Assembly: GCA_023436495.1 (NCBI GenBank)
Contig: JAEZIT010000110.1
Span: 1 to 19,144, forward strand
DNA length: 19,144 bases
Direction of reading: 5' to 3'
DNA from: Acidobacteriota bacterium
Lineage (GTDB): Bacteria > Acidobacteriota > Blastocatellia > Pyrinomonadales > Pyrinomonadaceae
In this document: piece by piece, positions 8,007-14,478 of the stretch
Layout: each line of letters opens with the position of its first letter
How positions within the stretch are numbered: the stretch's first letter is position 1
The notes under the pieces: generated by a model
What the model saw: only the letters and a program-made list of their open reading frames with translations
Databases searched by the model: none
Told to the model about the DNA's origin: nothing
Translations under genes and position numbers: made by a program

Positions 8007-9332
8007 ATGCGAGCACAGCTTAAAAAATTCATCGAATCGATGGAAGAGAATTCCATCGCCATCATACCGGCCGCCCACGAATCGACTCGGAGCTACGACA
8101 CCGAATACAAATTCCGTCAGGACTCTGATTTTCTCTACCTGACGGGCTTTCCGGAACCAGATGCGGTCGCCGTCATCGATCCGCGGAACAAAAAGGCTCC
8201 ATACACGCTGTACGTTAGGCCGCGGAATGTCGAGATGGAGACCTGGTACGGCCGCCGTCAGGGCGTCGAAGGTGCTATGAAGAATTACAAGGCGGGCAAG
8301 GCGGTATCGATCGAAAAATTTGCCGCCGACCTGCCTAAGCTGTTGGACGGCCACGACGTTTTATACTATCGGTTCAGCGTTGATAAAGCCCTCGATCAGC
8401 AGATCCTGCAATATCTTTCCGGACAGCGAGTACGGCGCTTGAAAACGGCATATCCGCCGCATACGATCATTGACCCGACGGTTATGATCGGCGAAATGCG
8501 GCTGCACAAAACTCCGGAAGAGGTCAAATTGATGCAGACAGCGGCGGATATTGCCGCCGATGCACATATCCTCGCAATGCAGTCGGTCAAACCCGGCATG
8601 AACGAGTACCAGGTCGAATCGCTGATGGAAGCCTATATGCGTGACAAGGGCGCGAGCGGCGTGGCTTATAATTCGATCATCGGCGGCGGCGCCAATGCGA
8701 CGATCCTGCATTATGTCGAGAACAATATGCCGCTAAAGGACGGCGACCTGATCCTGATCGACGCTGGCGCGGAATATCAGGGCTACGCTTCAGACATTAC
8801 GCGCACATTTCCTATCAACGGCAAATTTACACCGGCGCAACGCGAAGTTTACGACGTTGTGCTCGACGTTCAGCTTCAGTGCATTGAAGCGACAAAGACC
8901 GGAAATACCGTAAAGGCCCGGCAGGAACTTTCGATCGAATTGCTGACCGAAGGCATGAAAAAGCTCGGCCTGCTGAAAGGCAAAACGCCTGATCTGATAA
9001 AAAAGAAAGCCTACATGAAATATTATATGCACGGCGTCGGCCACTATTTAGGGCTCGACGTGCATGATGCGGGCCGTTATTTTACCGATCAGGGCGCAAA
9101 GAACAGCCGGCCGTTCGCCCCGGGAATGGTTCTGACCGTCGAACCGGGCCTCTATATACCGCCCGATGACCGGTCGGCTCCAGCAAAATACCGCGGCATT
9201 GGAATCAGGATCGAGGACGATGTGTTGGTGACCGAAGAAGGAAACTATAACCTGACCTCCGCCGTCCCGAAGGACGCCGACGCTATCGAAGATCTTATGA
9301 ATTCAAGCAAGGCGAAACGCGCCGGCCGCTGA
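8007..9332 (+). CDS. pepP: M24 Xaa-Pro aminopeptidase (PepP type)
   Basis: Cytosolic dinuclear metallopeptidase removing an N-terminal residue ahead of proline. 441 residues, as expected for PepP. The N-terminal AMP_N-type domain (about 1-150) contains the typical FRQDSDFLYLTGFPEPDA (36-53). The pita-bread catalytic domain supplies all five metal ligands: D252 (IDAGAEY), D263 (SDITRTFP), H346 (HGVGHYLGL), E379 (VEPGLYIP) and E403 (RIEDDVLV). H235 in HYVEN is the conserved substrate-side histidine. The ATG at 8007 is supported by AAGGATAAGG immediately upstream and a good promoter. The DoxX-like gene starts five bases after its stop, so the two are likely co-transcribed. Confidence 0.95.
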   Translation: MRAQLKKFIESMEENSIAIIPAAHESTRSYDTEYKFRQDSDFLYLTGFPEPDAVAVIDPRNKKAPYTLYVRPRNVEMETWYGRRQGVEGAMKNYKAGKAVSIEKFAADLPKLLDGHDVLYYRFSVDKALDQQILQYLSGQRVRRLKTAYPPHTIIDPTVMIGEMRLHKTPEEVKLMQTAADIAADAHILAMQSVKPGMNEYQVESLMEAYMRDKGASGVAYNSIIGGGANATILHYVENNMPLKDGDLILIDAGAEYQGYASDITRTFPINGKFTPAQREVYDVVLDVQLQCIEATKTGNTVKARQELSIELLTEGMKKLGLLKGKTPDLIKKKAYMKYYMHGVGHYLGLDVHDAGRYFTDQGAKNSRPFAPGMVLTVEPGLYIPPDDRSAPAKYRGIGIRIEDDVLVTEEGNYNLTSAVPKDADAIEDLMNSSKAKRAGR

Positions 9333-9336
9333 AAAT

Positions 9337-9765
9337 ATGAACATGGAGGAACTGCCGAGACATCTTCCTGTCCTGCTTACGGCGCTGTTCGTGAGCATTT
9401 TGTTCATTCAATCCGGCCTGGACAAAGTTTTTGATTGGAAGGGTAACGTCGAATGGCTGACCGGCCATTTCTCCAAGACGATTCTCGCCGGAATGGTGCC
9501 TCTGCTATTGGTGACCATCACGGTTATGGAATTGGCGGCCGGGTTTACCGCAGCGGCCGGCCTTGTCTATTTGCTTCTGACAGGCTCGGCAGTTGTTATA
9601 TTTGTCGCCTCGATCATCGGCGCGTTGGCAATTACGTCTCTATTCTTCGGACAGCGTTTGGCAAAAGATTATCCCGGCGCGGCCGTCTTGGTACCGTACT
9701 TTATTCTGCTCTTGATCATGATGATATTGAGCCAGCCTGATGGGCTGGCTCTTACTTCTATTTAG
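9337..9765 (+). CDS. DoxX-like four-helix inner-membrane protein
   Basis: 142-residue membrane protein with four hydrophobic helices at about 9-27, 47-66, 70-100 (possibly two segments) and 113-133. The segment FIQSGLDKVFDWKGNVEWL after helix 1 resembles the SG-DK-- motif of the DoxX/MauE-like families. The molecular function of these proteins is mostly unknown; some take part in thiol or redox handling at the membrane. The start follows the pepP stop by four bases (ATG at 9337; a second ATG at 9343 is possible) and no ribosome site is obvious, so translation is probably coupled. Its last codons form a hairpin, and its stop overlaps the convergent kinase-like gene by 4 bp. Confidence 0.75.
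   Translation: MNMEELPRHLPVLLTALFVSILFIQSGLDKVFDWKGNVEWLTGHFSKTILAGMVPLLLVTITVMELAAGFTAAAGLVYLLLTGSAVVIFVASIIGALAITSLFFGQRLAKDYPGAAVLVPYFILLLIMMILSQPDGLALTSI
9729..9760 (+). terminator. Intrinsic terminator hairpin inside the 3' end of the DoxX-like gene
   Basis: GAGCCAGCC (9729-9737) and GGCTGGCTC (9743-9751) form a perfect 9-bp stem with a 5-base loop, followed by the T-rich TTACTTCTATTT. The hairpin is part of the coding sequence (residues SQPDGLAL). It may also slow transcripts arriving from the convergent gene, but on that side the downstream tract is only weakly U-rich. Confidence 0.6.
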
Positions 9766-10706
9766 CGGCTGGCCGTAGCAGCAGGCTGCAGAGCGCTAAG
9801 CTGTGCGATACGATTCTTGAACGCGTCTGTAAGCAGTATGACTTCCGCCTGTGAGTAATTCGCGGCACGAAAAGCGTCCGAGATCTGGTTATTACTCAGC
9901 TGTTTCAATAATCCCGCAAGCCAAAGTGCATCCGTTGCAGTGATGTCTTTTACCAGATGGTCCTGCTTTCCGTCATAAGCCAGGTCAAGCGTCCCGTCCG
10001 GTGAAATACCCACAACGAAAGACGATTTAGCATAGTGCTCCGGGTTGCTGACACTTCGCCCGATCTTGGTCAATATCGGCAGGCTGGTCGCGGCCGTGCG
10101 GCCGAACGATGAACCTAGATCGCTGACGATAAATTGTCGCTGGCCGCCTTCGACGAGGATCGCAGTGTTGTCGTCTTTCAAATCCCAATTATTGATCAGT
10201 GCCATCATGAGCCTCAAACCATTAAACTCAGGCGTGCCCACGAACGGATTCGATTTCCATTCCCAACGGTCGCCGCGCTGCACATTCGCCGGGCGGGCCT
10301 CCAAACGAACATTTTTGTAGGTCTTTTTCGTCGGTATCGTCAGTTTGGGAACCAGATAGTCGATCTCGGTCTTATATCCGATCGCCCACAGTAAACGATT
10401 CGCGGCCACTTCCGACTGTGATTCATCGGCGATCTTTGCTACCCACTCTCGTCCGGAAGCATCTTTGACGCGGAACTTTAAGTTGTTTCCACCGGATTCC
10501 TCTTTGATAAATGAGACTCGTCGTGTGTCCGGCCGCATTGCCGTGCCGCCGGGCCCATTAAAGAGATCTCGTTCTGCGATCGCGACCGGCTGCCACAGCA
10601 CATCGCTCACCTGTTGTGCATACACGGCAGATGTGCACGCGAACGCAACCGCTGCCACTGAGAAAAGAACGAGTCTTATTTTCTTATTAATATCAAACAT
10701 CCTCAT
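9762..10706 (-). CDS. Exported atypical-kinase-like protein of unknown substrate
   Basis: 314 residues with a clear signal peptide (KKIRLVLFSVAAVAFA, cleavage near VYA-QQ, residue 30). The body shows a kinase-like residue order: REWVAKI with K91 as candidate ATP-binding lysine; E99 in SEVAANRLLWAIGY as its partner; NNWDLKDDN (172-180) as a catalytic-loop candidate (D175, N180); and VSDLGSSFGR (194-203) as a DFG/metal-binding equivalent (D196). The order and spacing recall FAM20C/CotH/HipA-type atypical kinases, some of which act on secreted targets. This is a motif reading, not a database hit. The start at 10706 has AAGGGGG four bases upstream; a second in-frame ATG two codons in (10700) has more usual spacing. 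It lies 46 bp behind an exported metallophosphoesterase on the same strand. Confidence 0.7.
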   Translation of the reverse strand: MRMFDINKKIRLVLFSVAAVAFACTSAVYAQQVSDVLWQPVAIAERDLFNGPGGTAMRPDTRRVSFIKEESGGNNLKFRVKDASGREWVAKIADESQSEVAANRLLWAIGYKTEIDYLVPKLTIPTKKTYKNVRLEARPANVQRGDRWEWKSNPFVGTPEFNGLRLMMALINNWDLKDDNTAILVEGGQRQFIVSDLGSSFGRTAATSLPILTKIGRSVSNPEHYAKSSFVVGISPDGTLDLAYDGKQDHLVKDITATDALWLAGLLKQLSNNQISDAFRAANYSQAEVILLTDAFKNRIAQLSALQPAATASR

Positions 10707-10726
10707 TATCCCCCTTATTAAATTAA

Positions 10727-10762
10727 GGCCTTATGGAAAGCAACGTCATGCCTTATAAGGCC
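10727..10762 (-). terminator. Hairpin between phosphatase and kinase-like genes (possible attenuator)
   Basis: On the minus strand GGCCTTAT (10762-10755) pairs with ATAAGGCC (10734-10727) across a 20-base loop and is followed by TTAATTTAAT. A 12-bp palindrome GCCTTATAAGGC (10761-10750) overlaps the first arm, so two alternative structures exist. The first arm covers the phosphatase stop codon. It could lower expression of the downstream kinase-like gene or be a weak terminator. Confidence 0.4.
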
Positions 10763-11754
10763 CATAGCATCGCATCGATCCGACAATCTAAATTCCCAGC
10801 CGTCTGCGCCGCCTCCTCCGGCGTTGCGGGTATCGCCTTCGGTTCACCGTCCGCGGTGCGATCGAGGATCACGCCCGAGTCAACTGTTGCTCCGGTGCGT
10901 GAGATCGCTTGAAAATACATTTTGTCGCCGACGACTTCAACGATCATGAACGACAGGTCAGTATCGAATCCCGCAGCGGTTATCGTAGAGCGGTCCTTAA
11001 GGTCATTCTTTCGAATTTTTCCACCCGCACCGGACACAAAATACTGGATGCCGTCCATCGGCTTGATGCGTTCGTAAACATGGTCGTGACCGGTAAAGAC
11101 TACATCGATGCCGTATTTAACAAAGAGAGGATGGAGAACTTCACGGATCTTTTCGTCCGAACCGTGACGGCCGGCGGATGAATACGGCGGATGATGGAAA
11201 AATGCGATCTTCCACCGCGACGTGTCCTTTGCGAGTTCCGAAATAAGCCAATCGAGCTGCTTTTTGTCGAGATATACGGTATTCAGGGCGTAGAACGACG
11301 CATCGCCTTTGACGAATTTGTAGTACTCCTGCCCATTCATATTAAAGAATTTATAATTGCGTTGGATCGGCTCATCGTGATTGCCGAGCGAAGCAAAGAA
11401 CTTCACTTCACGATCGAGCAAGGCTTTATAAGGAAGCTCGAATTTCTTCACGTAGTCTTCCGGTTTCTGGTCGTAATACATGTTATCGCCGGTGAGGATA
11501 ACCGTGTCATACTTGAACTTTTCCTGGTACTCGGCCATTACAGTACCGAGTTCGTATTGCACGCGGCTGCCGCGGCCGGTATCGCCAACCACGGCAAATT
11601 TAAGTGAGCCCTCTACGTTCGGCAGAGTAACCGTACGGTTGGCACCGGCAACGGCGTTATGAGCTCCGTCGCTTTTGATAGCCGCTTGCTGAGCGTACGC
11701 TCCGAATACCGACGCAGCAATCAAAAATAAAGATAGTAATTTCCCTTTGATCAT
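10753..11754 (-). CDS. Exported metallophosphoesterase, purple-acid-phosphatase (ACP5)-like
   Basis: Calcineurin-fold phosphoesterase of 333 residues with a signal peptide (MIKGKLLSLFLIAASVF, cleavage near AYA-QQ, residue 21). Metal-site motifs in order: GDTG (D58), GDNMYYD (D90, N91 region), GNHDE (N125, H126), FFHHPPY (H187/H188) and TGHDHVYER (H223, H225). The GDN-Y, GNHD and GHDH spellings are closest to purple acid phosphatases such as mammalian ACP5. The start was set to ATG 11754 because AGGAG lies six bases upstream; the frame extends to a TTG at 11775. Likely periplasmic or surface-located, hydrolysing phosphomonoesters or phosphoproteins; the substrate is unknown. Middle gene of a three-gene leftward unit with the exported 191-aa protein (27 bp before it) and the kinase-like protein (46 bp after it). 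Confidence 0.85.
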   Translation of the reverse strand: MIKGKLLSLFLIAASVFGAYAQQAAIKSDGAHNAVAGANRTVTLPNVEGSLKFAVVGDTGRGSRVQYELGTVMAEYQEKFKYDTVILTGDNMYYDQKPEDYVKKFELPYKALLDREVKFFASLGNHDEPIQRNYKFFNMNGQEYYKFVKGDASFYALNTVYLDKKQLDWLISELAKDTSRWKIAFFHHPPYSSAGRHGSDEKIREVLHPLFVKYGIDVVFTGHDHVYERIKPMDGIQYFVSGAGGKIRKNDLKDRSTITAAGFDTDLSFMIVEVVGDKMYFQAISRTGATVDSGVILDRTADGEPKAIPATPEEAAQTAGNLDCRIDAMLWAL

Positions 11755-11781
11755 AAACACTCCTCGACTTTTCAAACGGAT

Positions 11782-12357
11782 TTATGGAAGTGCGTCCGTC
11801 ATAAAATCAAGAATCAGCCCGCTTTCCTTGTCCAACAGCATGAGGCTGTTGCCGACGAAGTGATAATTAACCTCATCAGGCAGCTGAGGCAGCGCAAGCA
11901 GCAGGCGAGGCGGCATTTCGATCTTCTCCCTGCCTTCGGGATATACAGCATTGACCCTTAATTGAACGCCTTTAGTGTCTGCCTCGCTATTTTCAGTCTT
12001 TAGGGCCGCGAGTTCCGCGTCTGAATAGCTCGATCTAATTATCCGGGCGATCATTTCGGCGGCGGCCGGCGTCAATATTTCTCCCTGTTTCGCATTCGTA
12101 CGGGCAGCCTTAATGTTCTTGACCAGGTTGGCCTTGTGTGCCGCGATAGCTTCGGGTGAAGCCTCGCTTGATATCGAAGGCATACGTGCCTCTATCTCGC
12201 GTCTCTGAGAAACGTATGCCCGCACCGTAGCCTCGAACGCGGCTTTTGTTCTTGGGTCGTCGGTCTGGCTTTTCGCTGCAACACCTTGTGCCAGCGTATT
12301 TATTGAGAGGACCAAGATCGACCCGATCAGAACGTAATATTTCGTTGCACTACTCAT
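11782..12357 (-). CDS. Exported protein of unknown function (191 aa)
   Basis: 191 residues with an N-terminal hydrophobic segment (YYVLIGSILVLSINTLAQG, residues 7-25) that reads as a signal peptide. An Ala/Glu/Arg-rich, probably helical middle (about 35-125, including RREIEAR and AAEMIARIIRSSY) leads to a compact C-terminal part, PPRLLLALPQLPDE then FVGNSLMLLDKESGLILDFM (about 149-187). I recall this C-terminal pattern from uncharacterised exported proteins in several phyla but know no function. The start has AGGTG seven bases upstream. It heads the unit with the phosphatase and kinase-like protein, so it may be their partner or substrate; that is inference from order only. The 214-bp gap upstream contains the terminator of the preceding gene; I could not pick a convincing promoter in it. 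Confidence 0.75.
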   Translation of the reverse strand: MSSATKYYVLIGSILVLSINTLAQGVAAKSQTDDPRTKAAFEATVRAYVSQRREIEARMPSISSEASPEAIAAHKANLVKNIKAARTNAKQGEILTPAAAEMIARIIRSSYSDAELAALKTENSEADTKGVQLRVNAVYPEGREKIEMPPRLLLALPQLPDEVNYHFVGNSLMLLDKESGLILDFMTDALP

Positions 12358-12511
12358 AAACTACACCTGTTGTTCGGGTTAAGTGTGCAACGACCGTGCC
12401 AAATCGGCGGCAAAGCCCTTAAACTTGCTTTAGATTGGTATGATTTCGGAGAGACAGCTTACTGCACATTAATATGACTTGGCGGAGGTGTGTACGAGAA
12501 TATTACAGCGG

Positions 12512-12545
12512 AAAAAAGCGCTATCCGGCTCGGCGGACGCGCTTT
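12512..12545 (-). terminator. Intrinsic terminator behind the 134-aa exported protein
   Basis: On the minus strand AAAGCGC (12545-12539) pairs with GCGCTTT (12521-12515), and an inner TCCG/CGGA stem sits in the loop. The descending arm runs into six consecutive T's (12517-12512). It separates the 134-aa gene from the phosphatase unit, so the latter probably has its own promoter in 12358-12511. Confidence 0.65.
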
Positions 12546-12571
12546 CTTGGACTTAAACATCCGGATGAAGA

Positions 12572-12976
12572 TTATTTGGGGGCTTTCGCAATCGCTATGG
12601 AAGCTTCGTATGCGTTTCGGTTCAAACGGGCGCCTTCGCGCGGGGCGGGCGTCAGTTTAACGAGCTTTAAAATGTAGCTGCCGAATCTCACAGGCTCTTT
12701 GGACATCGGCATGGTGTCCAACTCGAGCACCTTGGAACGTCCGTTTTTGGCGACGCGGACCTTGATCTTTGCGTTCCCGGCCCAGATACAGTTTGTGTTT
12801 TCGGGGCAGCGGGAATCTTCGACGAGTTCAACGAATTTGATCCGTAGGCCGCTTCCCGGGGCTTTTTTCTCCTGGCCGATCTGCACCTTGAGTGGCTGCG
12901 GTTGCCGGGCAATAGCGACACTGGGCCCGCTTGCAAAAACAACCGCCATTACGGCAATCGTGAACATTAACTTCAT
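12572..12976 (-). CDS. Small exported protein with a C-x5-C-IWAG motif
   Basis: 134 residues with a signal peptide (MKLMFTIAVMAVVFASG, cleavage near residue 23). The core motif is FVELVEDSRCPENTNCIWAG (48-67), with C57 and C63, which may form a disulfide after export, and the invariant-looking WAG. I recall this motif from uncharacterised periplasmic or lipoprotein-like proteins of Acidobacteriota and Bacteroidota; the function is unknown to me. The rest is rich in beta-type alternation and lysines (VRVAKNGRSKVLELDTM). The start is certain: AAGGAGG lies five bases upstream. It is 73 bp downstream of the isocitrate dehydrogenase gene on the same strand and ends at a strong terminator. Confidence 0.75.
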   Translation of the reverse strand: MKLMFTIAVMAVVFASGPSVAIARQPQPLKVQIGQEKKAPGSGLRIKFVELVEDSRCPENTNCIWAGNAKIKVRVAKNGRSKVLELDTMPMSKEPVRFGSYILKLVKLTPAPREGARLNRNAYEASIAIAKAPK

Positions 12977-13049
12977 AAGAACCTCCTTACTCTGCGAGGC
13001 AAATTTCGGCCCCGGTTATTGAACGATTCAGGAACGAGGTTCTTGCAGC

Positions 13050-14078
13050 TCAAATTTGCGCTGCCGCTTCGCCGGCGGAAAGTTTTTGGATGATCGCGTT
13101 GGCGAATTCCTCGGTCTTAGCGGTCCCGCCGAGGTCTTTCGTCAGGTGCTTCCCTTCGGCGAAGGTCTCGAGCATGGCTTTTTCGGCCCGGTCCGCGGCG
13201 GCGTGCTCGTCTATGTGGCGGAGCATCATGATGGCGGACATCAGGATGGCGGTCGGGTTGGCGATGCCCTGGCCGGCGATGTCGGGGGCGGAGCCATGGA
13301 CCGCTTCGAAGACCGCACCCTGTTCGCCGATATTGGCGCCGGGGGCGAGGCCGAGGCCGCCGATGAGACCGGCGCAGAGGTCGGAGACTATGTCGCCGTA
13401 GAGATTTTCGAGGACGAGGACATCGAACTGCTCGGGGCGCATGACGAGCTGCATACAGCAATTGTCGATGATCTTGTCATCGGATTCGATCTCGGGATAG
13501 TCCTTGGCGACGTTGTAGAAACATTCGAGAAAGAGCCCGTCGGAAAGCTTCATGATATTGGCCTTGTGGACTGCGGTGACCTTTTTGCGTCCATTGGCGC
13601 GGGCGTATTCGAAGCTGTAGCGGGCGATGCGTGTCGAGGCTTTTTCGGTGATGATCTTGATACTTTCGACGACGCCGGGGACGACGACATGCTCGAGGCC
13701 GGCGTAGAGGTCCTCGGTGTTTTCGCGCATTACGACGAGGTCGAGCTCAGGGTAACGACAGGGGACGTTGGGAAGGGCCTTGACCGGGCGGACGTTGGCG
13801 TAGAGGTCCAAAGCCTTACGCAGCCCTACGTTTACGGACGTGAAGCCCTTGCCGATCGGTGTCATTTGCGGGCCTTTCAGGGCCACTTTGTTGCGATGGA
13901 TGGATTCGATGGTCGAATCGGGGATGGTCGTGCCGAATTTTTCCTGTGCCTGGGCACCAAGAATGTGGGTTTCCCACTCGATGTCAACGCCCGTAGCTTC
14001 AATTATTCTAACAGTTGCGGCGATTATTTCGGGCCCGATGCCGTCGCCCGGGATCAGAGTTATAGTATGTTTAGCCAA
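13050..14078 (-). CDS. NAD-dependent isocitrate dehydrogenase (IDH/IMDH family), TTG start
   Basis: Oxidative decarboxylation of isocitrate to 2-oxoglutarate in the TCA cycle. 342 residues, typical of the short NAD-type members. Family marks: IPGDGIGPEI (9-18), substrate arginines R87, R97 and R118, the RENTEDLYAG loop (118-127) with Y125, K172 in HKANIMK, and metal aspartates D229/D233 in YGDIVSDL. The cofactor loop HGSAPDIAG (261-269) has D-I where NADP enzymes have K-Y, so NAD is preferred. The start codon is TTG at 14078 with GGAAGGTG four bases upstream; the conserved start (AKHTITLIPGDGIG) leaves no room for a later start. Isopropylmalate or tartrate dehydrogenase is the main alternative, less likely because of the ENTEDLYAG and GSAPDIAG loops. 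Confidence 0.88.
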   Translation of the reverse strand: MAKHTITLIPGDGIGPEIIAATVRIIEATGVDIEWETHILGAQAQEKFGTTIPDSTIESIHRNKVALKGPQMTPIGKGFTSVNVGLRKALDLYANVRPVKALPNVPCRYPELDLVVMRENTEDLYAGLEHVVVPGVVESIKIITEKASTRIARYSFEYARANGRKKVTAVHKANIMKLSDGLFLECFYNVAKDYPEIESDDKIIDNCCMQLVMRPEQFDVLVLENLYGDIVSDLCAGLIGGLGLAPGANIGEQGAVFEAVHGSAPDIAGQGIANPTAILMSAIMMLRHIDEHAAADRAEKAMLETFAEGKHLTKDLGGTAKTEEFANAIIQKLSAGEAAAQI

Positions 14079-14230
14079 TTTGCACCTTCCGTTTTGCTAT
14101 AAATTGAATGATACCAAAAGTCAGGGCAGACTATCCAACGGTTGTAATCGTTGACGGGCGGCCGAAGCCCGGTTGACGGCGCGTATGTGGCGGGTTGTTG
14201 GCGCAATGCGGGTCGCTTAGCGGTATTTGG

Positions 14231-14260
14231 CGACCGATCTTTGCCGATCTTCGCCGATCC
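14231..14260. repeat. Short tandem repeat, three units of 10 bp
   Basis: Three consecutive 10-base units, cgaccgatct, ttgccgatct and tcgccgatcc, share the core CCGATC, followed by a looser fourth copy (14261-14271). It lies in the 400-bp gap between the isocitrate dehydrogenase and TPR genes. 14079-14230 holds nothing I can support beyond a possible dehydrogenase promoter that I could not place. Confidence 0.6.
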
Positions 14261-14292
14261 GGCGCCCGATCGGCCATTAAAATCATAAATAT

Positions 14293-14342
14293 CATAAATA
14301 TCGTAAAATTCGCCCTGTTTCATAAATATCGTAAAATTCGCC
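14293..14342. repeat. 22-bp direct repeat, two copies at 28-bp period
   Basis: An identical 22-base sequence beginning CATAAATATCGTAAAATT occurs at 14293-14314 and 14321-14342, separated by 6 bases. A partial third copy of its first part (ATCATAAAT) lies just to the left at 14282-14290. The AT-rich block contrasts strongly with its GC-rich surroundings. Function unknown; it lies just upstream of a possible promoter of the TPR gene. Confidence 0.7.
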
Positions 14343-14344
14343 GT

Positions 14345-14375
14345 TTGCGATCGGACAGGATTGTGGTCTTATAGT
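14345..14375 (+). promoter_or_regulatory. Possible promoter of the TPR gene
   Basis: TTGCGA (14345-14350) and TATAGT (14370-14375), spacer 19 bases, which is long. A start near 14382 would give a leader of about 95 bases to the ATG at 14479. The -10 is good and the -35 is doubtful. Confidence 0.3.
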
Positions 14376-14478
14376 TTTCGGGCGGGCAGCCGCCGGAAAA
14401 GAATGGATTGATTTTGGGGCGATATCAATGTTAAAAATATTACGCAAAGATCCAGTTCCCTTTCAGGATGAAATAGCC

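Noticed and set aside
12474..12677. 67-residue plus-strand frame near 12.5 kb
   Set aside because: Overlaps the terminator and the 3' end of the 134-aa exported protein on the other strand; composition is basic and random, no ribosome site.
13056..14102. 348-residue plus-strand frame opposite the isocitrate dehydrogenase
   Set aside because: Glycine/aspartate-rich mirror of a GC-rich gene; no motif or ribosome site, while the minus strand is a complete, conserved enzyme.
14060..14323. 87-residue minus-strand frame with repeated DIYDIYD
   Set aside because: The repeated residues come from translating the AT-rich direct repeat; the rest has no protein character.
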